From: Glaciecola sp. XM2
Lineage (GTDB): Bacteria; Pseudomonadota; Gammaproteobacteria; Enterobacterales; Alteromonadaceae
Assembly: GCF_018595715.1 (NCBI RefSeq)
Contig: NZ_JAHEOJ010000017.1
Location: 25,553 to 89,552 of the forward strand
DNA: 64,000 nt
Reading direction: 5' to 3'
How positions within the stretch are numbered: the stretch's first letter is position 1; the number at the start of each line of letters is the position of its first letter. This document shows positions 17,855 through 25,997 of this stretch, in pieces. The position numbers were made by a program, and so were the translations under genes. The notes below the pieces were generated by a model. It ran no database searches and was not told the DNA's origin. It saw nothing but the letters and a program-made list of their open reading frames with translations.

Positions 17855-18447
17855 GACACATACCCTTTTTGTTTTAATAGTTCGTACAGTCTTTGTGCGG
17901 TTGCGGTGGGCGGTTCATCCATAAAGTTAAGGTGAATCTCTGGTGCGGTCGGTGCCTGATAAGCTGAATCAATGCCGGTAAAATGTTTAATATCACCCTG
18001 ACGTGCTTTTTTATATAGTCCCTTGGGGTCTCTTTGCTCACAAACTGCAAGGGGCGTATCGACGAACACCTCAACAAACTCACCTGCCTGCAATAACGAA
18101 CGGCAATAGTCTCTGTCGTCTTTAAAAGGCGATATAAACGCGGTGATGACAATCAGCCCAGAATCTACAAATAGCTTTGATAATTCGCTAATGCGGCGAA
18201 TATTTTCAACACGTGCTTTGTCGTCAAACCCAAGGTCGCCACACAAACCATGACGCACGTTGTCACCGTCAAGCAGATAGGTGTGATGGGATTGCTCATA
18301 TAGCTTTTTCTCAAGTAAATTGGCTATCGTTGACTTACCCGAACCAGACAAGCCAGTGAGCCAAATGACACTTGGTTTTTGGCCTAGGGCCTTTGCCCTA
18401 TGTTCTTTATCGATTGTGGTTTCATGCCATTTTATGTTGCTAGTCAT
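17851..18447 (-). CDS. cysC: Adenylyl-sulfate (APS) kinase
   Basis: Phosphorylates APS to PAPS with ATP. From ATG 18447 the protein is 198 aa, the usual length; upstream in-frame residues to 18546 are not conserved in composition and are probably not translated. Walker A TGLSGSGKST (31-40), DGDNVRHGLCGDLGF and the FISPFKDDRDYCR lid are present. First gene of the cysC-cysQ-cysN cluster. Confidence 0.96.
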   Translation of the reverse strand: MTSNIKWHETTIDKEHRAKALGQKPSVIWLTGLSGSGKSTIANLLEKKLYEQSHHTYLLDGDNVRHGLCGDLGFDDKARVENIRRISELSKLFVDSGLIVITAFISPFKDDRDYCRSLLQAGEFVEVFVDTPLAVCEQRDPKGLYKKARQGDIKHFTGIDSAYQAPTAPEIHLNFMDEPPTATAQRLYELLKQKGYVS

Positions 18448-18468
18448 ACAAGATAAGCCTTTATTTTT

Positions 18469-18485
18469 CATTTTCAATGAAAATG
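18469..18485. repeat. 17-bp palindrome upstream of cysC
   Basis: CATTTTCAATGAAAATG, two perfect 8-bp arms around one base, 22 bases before the cysC start codon. It may be an operator for a dimeric regulator of sulfate assimilation or an RNA hairpin in the leader; no regulator can be named from it. Confidence 0.5.
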
Positions 18486-18662
18486 TCAGCGAGAACTGTG
18501 TGGAAACAAAGTGTGCGTCATACGCATGAATTGCTCTCACAGACATATATCAAAACTCTATATACATAGAACTTTAGCATATTTAAATTAAAGCAAGTAT
18601 GACAATTCGGTCTTGGTAATTACTAATTGATAACTTATTCAATAGGGGGCGGTAAAGGGGGG

Positions 18663-19886
18663 TTAGCTCTTAAAAACGGCAGAACGTTGTTCTGACCATA
18701 CGATGGCTTCATCGTAAGCAAGTACCATGGTATCTAAGTCAACGGCATACTCATCGCACCGTTTTGCAATTTCATCCCAGTCAGCTTTTTCAAACGCTTT
18801 GCTAAGTTCAATACAGTCAGCTAACCAACCTTGCTGCCTAACTAGCGCGAGTTTAAGTTCGGTGGACAGCGGTAATTGGCTTATCACGGCAGCAAGGTTT
18901 GAATCTAGCATTGCATCTAGCAAAGAAAGCATCCCAACCAGAAATGCAGAAGATAGCTTGTCGCTATGCACGGTGGCTTTCGCGAAGGCTTCGCAAAACT
19001 TAGCGCGCTGCAAAGACAGTTTCATTAACTCTGTGGGTTTTTGTTCAGAGAAGGTTGCGGCAAACAAGAGCATCACAAAGCGTTCAAGCTCCGCTTTACC
19101 AAGCACGACAACCGCCTGTTTTATACTTTCTATTTTATTTCGGCGCTTAAATAATGGTGATTGGGTGTAGCGAAGCAGCTTAAAAGATAATGCAGCATCT
19201 AGCTCAATAAGTTTCACAATTTGAGAAATATCAGTATTTTCTTTGGATACTTCATTAAGCAGGCTACTCAATAACGATTGTGAGGTGGATAAGGCAACGC
19301 TTTTCACCACTTCAGGCTTGCTGAAAAAATATCCTTGAAACAGCGTAAAGCCCAACCCTTTATAATGGGCAAACTCTTCTGCAGTTTCTACTTTTTCAGC
19401 TAACAAGCGTATGTGGGGATGACGCTTTGTAACATCCACAACGTCAAGCAATTGCTCTTGTGAAATGTCCATGCAGTCAACTTTGATGATTTTACATAAG
19501 GGGTAAAATTTTTCCCAATCTCTGTGGTGAATAAAATCATCAAGGGCAATGGTATACCCGAGGTCGAATAATGCATGTACTGCTTGATATATATCGGCGG
19601 TTGGTTTGACACTTTCAAGCACTTCCACCACGATTTGATCCGGCGGCAACAACTTTGCCTGCCCACTTAATATGGAGGCTTTAGTAAAATTAATAAAAGC
19701 TTGCTTATCGGCAGCGATGCGGTCGAGACCGAGATTTAGATGCAAATTTTCAATCATATTGGAAGTGGCCTTTTCTTCGTCAACCATAGGAAAAACGTTT
19801 TCCATACTGTTGCGATATAAAAGCTCGTACCCAAACAATTCTTTATCTGTATCTAAAATTGGCTGCCTAGCAGCAAAAAAAGCCAT
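18663..19886 (-). CDS. EAL-HDOD (YuxH-type) signalling protein
   Basis: 407 aa: EAL-like domain (about 1-200) followed by an HDOD domain (about 200-390). The EAL signature reads ELL (E21) and most metal or catalytic positions can be traced (N66, E88, D116, D117, K135, E164, Q184), but the DDFG loop is DDFIHH and EGVE is EKVE. Such proteins often bind or sense rather than degrade c-di-GMP; CdgJ of Vibrio cholerae has the same architecture. It starts 8 bases after the putP stop and is probably co-transcribed with it. Phosphodiesterase activity is uncertain. Confidence 0.9.
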   Translation of the reverse strand: MAFFAARQPILDTDKELFGYELLYRNSMENVFPMVDEEKATSNMIENLHLNLGLDRIAADKQAFINFTKASILSGQAKLLPPDQIVVEVLESVKPTADIYQAVHALFDLGYTIALDDFIHHRDWEKFYPLCKIIKVDCMDISQEQLLDVVDVTKRHPHIRLLAEKVETAEEFAHYKGLGFTLFQGYFFSKPEVVKSVALSTSQSLLSSLLNEVSKENTDISQIVKLIELDAALSFKLLRYTQSPLFKRRNKIESIKQAVVVLGKAELERFVMLLFAATFSEQKPTELMKLSLQRAKFCEAFAKATVHSDKLSSAFLVGMLSLLDAMLDSNLAAVISQLPLSTELKLALVRQQGWLADCIELSKAFEKADWDEIAKRCDEYAVDLDTMVLAYDEAIVWSEQRSAVFKS

Positions 19887-19894
19887 CTATGCGA

Positions 19895-21421
19895 TTACTC
19901 ATTCCCAAAGTCAGTGTTTTTCAACTGACGCTTATATTCATCAAAGAGCGTGGTTATATCTTTGTTTTCGGCCGCTGTCAGTTTCCCTACAGTCATAATC
20001 ACTATCGATGAGATAATAAAGCCTGGAATGATTTCGTATAATGTCGCAGAAAGGCTTGCACCATTTTCACCAAGTGGGGCATAAATCCAAATTAATACGG
20101 TGATTGCCCCTGATAAAATACCTGCAATTGCTGCTTTTTGCGTCATACCCTGCCAAAACAATGTAAATAAGATTAGCGGTCCGAATGCAGCACCAAAACC
20201 GGCCCAAGCATTACTCACCAACGATAATATCGTTTTGTTTTCGCCAAACGCAAGCAGGACAGCAACAATGGCGACCACCAAAACTGAAACTCTACCGATT
20301 AGCACCTGATGCTTTTCGCTGGCGTCTTTGTGTAAAAAGCTGACATATATATCGCGAGTTAATGAGCTCGACGTTACAAGCAGTTGCGAAGAGATTGTAC
20401 TCATAATTGCGGCTAAAATGGCTGCAAGTAAAAAACCACCAATAAGCGGGTGAAACAATAGCTGGGATAAAATAATGAAAATAGTCTCACCGTCTTCAAT
20501 CGCTGCATTTGTTTGCGTGACGTAGGCTAAACCAAACAGCCCAGTCATTGCCGCGCCAAACAACGATACCACCATCCAAGTCATACCGATGCGGCGGGCA
20601 GCAGGTATTTGTTTAACCGAATTGATAGCCATAAAACGCACTATAATGTGTGGTTGACCAAAATACCCGAGACCCCACGACATCAGCGAAATGATTGCGA
20701 TGATACCCAGCGCCTCACCGGTAGCAGCATCTGTGAAGAGTTTAAGCAGGTTAGGGTTGATATCAGAAAGCGCACCGAGGGTTTGATTCACGCCACCTAG
20801 TTCAAATATGACCACGGTGGGGACTAAAATCAAAGCGATGAACATGATGCAACCTTGAATGAAGTCGGTCAGTGAAACGGCCATAAATCCGCCAACTAAG
20901 GTATACGCCACGACGACGCCGGCGGTGATGAGCACGCCCCAATGATAGCTCAGGCCAAAAGAAGATTCGAATAGCTTTCCACCCGCTACGACACCTGAGG
21001 AGGTGTAAATGGTAAAAAATATGATGATCACAACTGATGCCACAATCCTTAAGACGTGACTGTTATCAAAAAAGCGATTTTCAAAAAAGTCGGGCAAGGT
21101 AATTGCGTCGTTGGCTACTTCGGTAAATACGCGTAAACGCGGCGCAATTAACAAGTAGTTGAACCAAGCGCCAATGCACAGTCCAAACACAATCCATAGT
21201 GAGGATGCACCAGACACATACATCGCTCCGGGCACGCCCATTAACATCCATCCACTCATATCAGACGCGCCGGCAGAAAGAGCCGTTACAGGGGCTGATA
21301 ACTTGCGTCCGCCGAGTAGGTAACCCGAGGCACTTTCTTCGTTTGTTCTATAGGCGTATAGACCTATTCCTAGCATTGCGACAAAATAAAGACCGAGTGA
21401 AATGTATGTACCAAATTCCAT
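19895..21421 (-). CDS. putP: Sodium/proline symporter
   Basis: 508-aa SSS-family (SLC5) transporter with about 12-13 transmembrane helices, close in length and sequence to E. coli PutP. Typical stretches: SAGASDMSGWMLMGVPGA (about 49-66), containing the Na+-site region, and SLMSWGLGYFGQPHIIVRFMA (start about 245). ATG with AGAGG upstream. No putA is nearby, so it may serve osmoprotection as well as proline catabolism. Confidence 0.95.
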   Translation of the reverse strand: MEFGTYISLGLYFVAMLGIGLYAYRTNEESASGYLLGGRKLSAPVTALSAGASDMSGWMLMGVPGAMYVSGASSLWIVFGLCIGAWFNYLLIAPRLRVFTEVANDAITLPDFFENRFFDNSHVLRIVASVVIIIFFTIYTSSGVVAGGKLFESSFGLSYHWGVLITAGVVVAYTLVGGFMAVSLTDFIQGCIMFIALILVPTVVIFELGGVNQTLGALSDINPNLLKLFTDAATGEALGIIAIISLMSWGLGYFGQPHIIVRFMAINSVKQIPAARRIGMTWMVVSLFGAAMTGLFGLAYVTQTNAAIEDGETIFIILSQLLFHPLIGGFLLAAILAAIMSTISSQLLVTSSSLTRDIYVSFLHKDASEKHQVLIGRVSVLVVAIVAVLLAFGENKTILSLVSNAWAGFGAAFGPLILFTLFWQGMTQKAAIAGILSGAITVLIWIYAPLGENGASLSATLYEIIPGFIISSIVIMTVGKLTAAENKDITTLFDEYKRQLKNTDFGNE

Positions 21422-21550
21422 GAATACCTCTTGTTAATTTTTGCATATGGTAACAGTTTGGAGATAAATTCTATACCCTAGTGATTATTTAATAAGTAAC
21501 ACCAGCACGCACCGATGGTCTTGAATGCGTGATAAAATAATAAAATTCGT

Positions 21551-21581
21551 GCAAAAAAAGCAGGCCAAATGTTGGCCTGCT
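21551..21581 (-). terminator. Rho-independent terminator of the sigma factor/DUF3379 operon
   Basis: Perfect 10-bp stem AGCAGGCCAA/TTGGCCTGCT with a three-base loop, followed on the minus strand by seven T. It lies just downstream of the DUF3379 gene. Confidence 0.92.
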
Positions 21582-21608
21582 AGATGATTTGATTGGATGG
21601 AAAATAGT

Positions 21609-22310
21609 TTAAATCGAGAAGCTTAAAAACTCTTTTGCTTTTTGTGTAATAGCACTGACTTGAGAAGGGTCTTCACTCACAACTATCACTTTTGCTGACT
21701 CCAATAGAAATGCCGAACCTGTATAAACGTCATTGCTAAAGCTTTCGTCTAAGGGCTCTGCGAGTTGAGATGGCACAACGAAAAGTGACGTGAGACCTTT
21801 TTCACCCTTAATAATCAGATGCAGACTTTTAATCGAATCGAGGTAACAGTAGTTTGCGGATACTATTTCACCAAATCCTTCTTTTATCTGACCATTATAG
21901 GTTGCTAGCTTGCTATTTACAGAAGCAAGATCAGTCGGACCATACTTGTTAATTTCGTATTCCATGTGACTCATGTGTGCAAAGACATCTGACGCTAGAC
22001 CTTGCGATGATGAACCGATTAAGCCAATAGTTAACACGCTAGCGAATACAACAGATGCGGCTAAGGCTAAATACCATGGACGCTGCTTCTTTTTCTGTTT
22101 AAAGTCATTCATCGATTGACGTAATATCAGCTTATCCGCTAAATCTTCTGGTACAGGAATGTCCATCGCTTCTTGCATGGCACTTTCCATCGCTCTAATC
22201 TCTTCCCAAAAAGCCTGCTTTTTAGGGTCGTTTTTTGCCGCTTCAACCACTTCTTTGTCGGTAGTAAAAGGGTCGGTATAAATGATGCGTCTAAACGTAA
22301 TATCATCCAT
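21609..22310 (-). CDS. DUF3379 protein, probable membrane anchor/anti-sigma partner
   Basis: 233 aa with one transmembrane helix (about residues 83-103), a cytoplasmic N-terminal part and a periplasmic C-terminal domain, the layout of anti-sigma factors. The N-terminal part (residues 1-75) has no zinc-finger HxxxCxxC. It overlaps the sigma factor gene by 8 nt, and this pair is common in Alteromonadales. Anti-sigma function is inferred from topology and pairing and not from a known motif. Confidence 0.82.
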   Translation of the reverse strand: MDDITFRRIIYTDPFTTDKEVVEAAKNDPKKQAFWEEIRAMESAMQEAMDIPVPEDLADKLILRQSMNDFKQKKKQRPWYLALAASVVFASVLTIGLIGSSSQGLASDVFAHMSHMEYEINKYGPTDLASVNSKLATYNGQIKEGFGEIVSANYCYLDSIKSLHLIIKGEKGLTSLFVVPSQLAEPLDESFSNDVYTGSAFLLESAKVIVVSEDPSQVSAITQKAKEFLSFSI

Positions 22311-22857
22311 TTATGGATACTCCCAACTCATGATCTTTCGTCATTATTTCTTTGATCTGACTGCGCGCTCTAAACAATCGCGTCATCACTGTATTTTTGT
22401 TTAAGCCCAATTGTTCGGCAATTTCATCACCGCTAAAGCCCATCAAGACTTGTAGCACAATCGGCTCTCTATACTCATCGCTTAATGATGCGATGGCTCG
22501 ACGCAAATCCCGATTCTCAACATTGCCATCAGATGGCGCAACAGGGTCTGCTACGCTGACATCGTCAATATCGACCAAATCAAATTGTTTGCGCTCAAAG
22601 CGACGGGCGTTTTCACGACGTAAAATCGTAATGAGCCATGATTTTGCTGCTGCTTCATCCTGTAGTGAGTCTAATGATTTCCATGCGCGAAGGAAGGTCT
22701 CTTGTACCACATCTTCGGCAATGGTCCGGTCTTTTATCAGCCATACAGCATAGCGAAATACATCAGCATGTAATGCTTTCACTAAGGCCTCATATCTTCT
22801 TTGTTTTGTCATCATATCTATAGAGACCGAGGACTCTTCACTTTTCTTTCCGAGCAT
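22303..22857 (-). CDS. ECF sigma-70 family RNA polymerase sigma factor
   Basis: Sigma region 2 (about MTKQRRYEALVKALHADVF to FLRAW, with DVVQETFLRAW) and region 4 (LSDEYREPIVLQVLMGFSGDEIAEQLGL, a helix-turn-helix) make this an RpoE-like ECF sigma factor of about 170-185 aa. Start is uncertain: ATG 22857 is used here, ATG 22815/22812 would give a start nearer to region 2, and an ATG at 22929 is also open; none has a good Shine-Dalgarno. Downstream partner is DUF3379 (8-nt overlap). It is divergent from the flavoprotein gene. Confidence 0.93.
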   Translation of the reverse strand: MLGKKSEESSVSIDMMTKQRRYEALVKALHADVFRYAVWLIKDRTIAEDVVQETFLRAWKSLDSLQDEAAAKSWLITILRRENARRFERKQFDLVDIDDVSVADPVAPSDGNVENRDLRRAIASLSDEYREPIVLQVLMGFSGDEIAEQLGLNKNTVMTRLFRARSQIKEIMTKDHELGVSING

Positions 22858-23120
22858 GGGCAAAAATCTCACTTTTTTGGAAATGAATGCAGAATAATCA
22901 ATATTTATGCGGCCTACATCGTTAGGCATGTGTTTTTCATGTTTTTTGTCTGCAGTATAAGTATAGGAGAGATTTCGCTTTTTTCTGGATTTGTTAAGTG
23001 GATGGATAATTTACAATATATGTAGAGCATTGTTTAGTCGTGATAGACAAAAGTGATGCTTTTCGACCAGCATTCACGTAAATTTATTACTATTGAGTGA
23101 TTTGTGAATAAGGGCTGGTA

Positions 23121-24527
23121 ATGCAGAGATTAGAAACGGACTATTTGGTAATCGGCAGTGGCGCAATAAGCATGGCGTTTGTTGATACCATGCTTGACCA
23201 AAGCGATGCGACCTTTGTGATTGTCGATAAACACCATATGCCAGGCGGGCATTGGAATGACGCCTATTCTTTTGTCAGACTCCATCAACCTTCTGCACTT
23301 TACGGCGTGGCATCCACTGAGTTGGGCTCAGGCAGGATTGATGAGAGTGGCCCAAACAAGGGCTATTTAGAGTTAGCCTCTGGGCCCGAAATATCGGCGT
23401 ATTTTGAAAAAGTCATGACAGAACGTTTGCTTGCCTCAGGCCGAGTGACCTACTTGCCAATGCATGAATACACACAAGCAGGAAAAGTACGGTCACTGCT
23501 TGGTATAGAGGAATATCAAGTCACTATCCGCAAAAAGTTGGTGGATGGCACATTCTTCAACACTTCCGTACCTTCAACACACACGCGTAAGTATGACGTT
23601 GCTCAAAACGTGACATGCATAGCACCTAACGAGCTACCTAAAATTGCTCATCAATTCTCTCACTATGTCATTTTGGGCGGCGGTAAGACCGCGATGGATG
23701 CTGCCGTTTGGTTGTTAACGCATAATGCGTCTAGTGATGCCCTTACTTGGGTGTGTCCACGTGATTCATGGTTAATTAATCGCGCAACAACCCAACCTGG
23801 CGGTTACTTTTTTAAACGTACGGCAGGTGCGGTAGCAAAGCAATTTCAGGCGATGATAGACGCTCAGTCGGTAGAAGATGTTTTCTTAAAGCTTGAGGAA
23901 GCTGGGAATATGTTGCGTGTAGACAAAAGTGTCATGCCTACTATGTTTCATTACGCGACAATATCTGAAGGTGAGCTTGAGCACTTATCGAACATCAAGC
24001 ATATTATTCGAAATGAACGCGTTGCCGCGTTATCAGAAGCGGGCATGACCATGACGAACAATGCCACTCATGCTATGCCAGAGAATACCTTATATATCGA
24101 CTGCACTGCGACGGCTGCAGTTTTTACGGGGCAAAGAACTCAGCCTGTGTTCAGTGAGGACAGACTTATCCTGCAAGCCACGTATGCACCTTTGGTGACT
24201 TACAGTGCAGCGATAATCGCGTTTGTTGAAGCAAACTATGATGATATTGAGCAAAAAAATGCCCTGTGCATGCCTGTACAACTTGCAGACTCCCCTATGG
24301 AATGGCTGATCTCCACGTCTCAAAACATGATGAATCAACATAAATGGAATCAAGATAAAGACCTGCGCGCCTGGTTAAATGCCTGCAGATTAAACCCAAG
24401 CTATGCCGCATTTAAAGATAATGCGATGGCCGACCCCGCAAATGCACAGTTGTTAAAGGGGATTGCCGAACTGATTAGGCCTGCGTTAGGTAATGCGCAG
24501 AAACTACTGCAAATGCATAAGCCTTAA
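23121..24527 (+). CDS. FAD/NAD(P)-binding flavoprotein, monooxygenase-like
   Basis: 468 aa with an N-terminal FAD-binding Rossmann motif (VIGSGAISMAF, about residues 10-20), a following GGHWND segment typical of flavin monooxygenase-like proteins, and a second dinucleotide motif HYVILGGGKTAMDAA (about 181-195) for NAD(P)H. The substrate is unknown. It is convergent with the Cds1-like gene and divergent from the ECF sigma operon. The FMO fingerprint FxGxxxHxxx(Y/F) was not found, so a related NAD(P)-binding oxidoreductase is the safer label. Confidence 0.8.
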   Translation: MQRLETDYLVIGSGAISMAFVDTMLDQSDATFVIVDKHHMPGGHWNDAYSFVRLHQPSALYGVASTELGSGRIDESGPNKGYLELASGPEISAYFEKVMTERLLASGRVTYLPMHEYTQAGKVRSLLGIEEYQVTIRKKLVDGTFFNTSVPSTHTRKYDVAQNVTCIAPNELPKIAHQFSHYVILGGGKTAMDAAVWLLTHNASSDALTWVCPRDSWLINRATTQPGGYFFKRTAGAVAKQFQAMIDAQSVEDVFLKLEEAGNMLRVDKSVMPTMFHYATISEGELEHLSNIKHIIRNERVAALSEAGMTMTNNATHAMPENTLYIDCTATAAVFTGQRTQPVFSEDRLILQATYAPLVTYSAAIIAFVEANYDDIEQKNALCMPVQLADSPMEWLISTSQNMMNQHKWNQDKDLRAWLNACRLNPSYAAFKDNAMADPANAQLLKGIAELIRPALGNAQKLLQMHKP

Positions 24528-24562
24528 ACCTTAAGCGCACAAGTTACCCCTAGGTGCAGGTT

Positions 24563-25612
24563 TTACACATCGCCAAGCAGGGCTTGTAATGCGTGTTGTG
24601 CCATCGAAATGTCGCCAATGTTTTGTGTTACCCAGTCAGTGTTGTAATAGGTATCTAGATAGCGCTCACCGCTGTCACATAACAAAGTCACAATGCTCCC
24701 TGATTGATTATTTGCGCGCATCTCTATGGCTTTACTAAGTGCGCCGTACACGTTTGTACCTGTACTAGGGCCGACTTTTCGTCCAAGCACGCCTTCTAAC
24801 ATTAACATGGTCGCAATGCTTGTGGTGTCGGGAACGTGCTGCATTTCGTCAATAACCGACGGGATAAAAGAAGGCTCTACCCTAGGCCGACCAATGCCTT
24901 CTATTCTGCTTCCTGGTGCATTGGTGTTAATTTTCTCCTTATTAAAGTGTGGATAGAAGGCTGAATTGTCTGGGTCGACTACCAGTAATTTGGTATCAAC
25001 ACCTTTGTAGCGAATATATCGCCCTATTGTTGCGCTTGTACCGCCGGTACCAGCGCTCATTACTACCCAGTTGGGAATGGGATGTTTTTCTTTTTCCATT
25101 TGTGAAAAAATACTACTGGCAATATTGTTGTTTCCCCGCCAATCTGTCGCGCGCTCTGCAAAGGTAAACTGATCCATGTAATGACCATTTAACGCACTCG
25201 CAAGGTTTTCTGCTTCTTCATAAATTTGATGAGTATGTTCCACAAAGTGGCATTGCCCACCGTAAAACTCAATTTGTTTTATTTTACTTTTGGCCGTGCT
25301 TTTGGGCATCACCGCGATAAATGTTAACCCTAAGAGCTTGGCAAAATACGCTTCAGAAACCGCAGTGCTGCCAGAAGAGCTTTCTATAACAGGTGTGTCT
25401 GGTCCAATCCACCCGCTGATGAGTGCATGCAGATATAGCGAGCGCGCCAGGCGATGTTTAAGACTGCCCGATGGATGGATACTTTCGTCTTTTAGATAGA
25501 TATCAATATCGGGAAATGTAAGCATGTCTAGCTTAATTAGATGCGTATCGGCGCTTCTTTGAAAGTCAGCTTGAATTTTGTTTAATGAAGATTTGACCCA
25601 GTCTCTTGCCAT
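24563..25612 (-). CDS. PLP-dependent cysteine synthase-family protein, Cds1-like L-cysteine desulfhydrase
   Basis: Fold type II PLP enzyme of about 349 aa. Hallmarks: [18 protein letters not shown] (PLP-lysine in SLKHR), [35 protein letters not shown] and [14 protein letters not shown]. The pattern is that of actinobacterial Cds1, which degrades cysteine to H2S, pyruvate and ammonia. ATG 25612 with AAGAGAAG upstream is preferred over the TTG ten codons earlier. Whether it synthesises or degrades cysteine cannot be decided from sequence. Confidence 0.88.
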   Translation of the reverse strand: MARDWVKSSLNKIQADFQRSADTHLIKLDMLTFPDIDIYLKDESIHPSGSLKHRLARSLYLHALISGWIGPDTPVIESSSGSTAVSEAYFAKLLGLTFIAVMPKSTAKSKIKQIEFYGGQCHFVEHTHQIYEEAENLASALNGHYMDQFTFAERATDWRGNNNIASSIFSQMEKEKHPIPNWVVMSAGTGGTSATIGRYIRYKGVDTKLLVVDPDNSAFYPHFNKEKINTNAPGSRIEGIGRPRVEPSFIPSVIDEMQHVPDTTSIATMLMLEGVLGRKVGPSTGTNVYGALSKAIEMRANNQSGSIVTLLCDSGERYLDTYYNTDWVTQNIGDISMAQHALQALLGDV

Positions 25613-25744
25613 TCGCTTCTCTTTGTTTCTTTCATCTAGCAAATAGTATCTGATAAAAATTCAGCCGTGACTACTTTTGATTCAATCTTCCACTTTTATG
25701 TACTATGCCGTTGCAGCATCTGGTTGGGGAAGTTCTGACTCAGG

Positions 25745-25924
25745 CTACGTCGAAGCAAACTACTCAAACACGAGAAACCACGTATACACTCAGACCAAGG
25801 GTGGCAATATCAAAATAAACAATATCAGCAACATCTGAAACTAAAAGGCCTGAGTCCGATACAATATCGAAATCAGGCCTTGGTTGCCGCTTAGAAATGA
25901 GTCCAACTTTATGGGGTCACTTCA
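25745..25924 (+). pseudogene. Decayed IS3-family transposase fragment with right end
   Basis: A 49-residue frame ending at TAG 25894 contains HSDQGWQYQNKQYQQ, the second-Asp region of the IS3-family DDE integrase core, joined directly to LKGLSPIQYRNQAL, the usual C-terminus. Roughly 70-80 residues normally between them, including the catalytic Glu, are missing, so this is an internally deleted remnant. The stop is followed by GAGTCCAACTTTATGGGGTC and ACTTCA (to 25924), which looks like an IS3-family terminal repeat. The left end cannot be seen. Confidence 0.85.
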
Positions 25925-25997
25925 AACTGTGGGCTTTTTTTATTTCTTCATTATATGCGCTTTGATATAGGCACAAATTAAACTGAGCGGGTCATCC

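Noticed and set aside
25697..25840. Short ATG frame (about 47 codons) before the IS3 remnant
   Set aside because: It overlaps the transposase fragment in another frame, so it is most likely chance.
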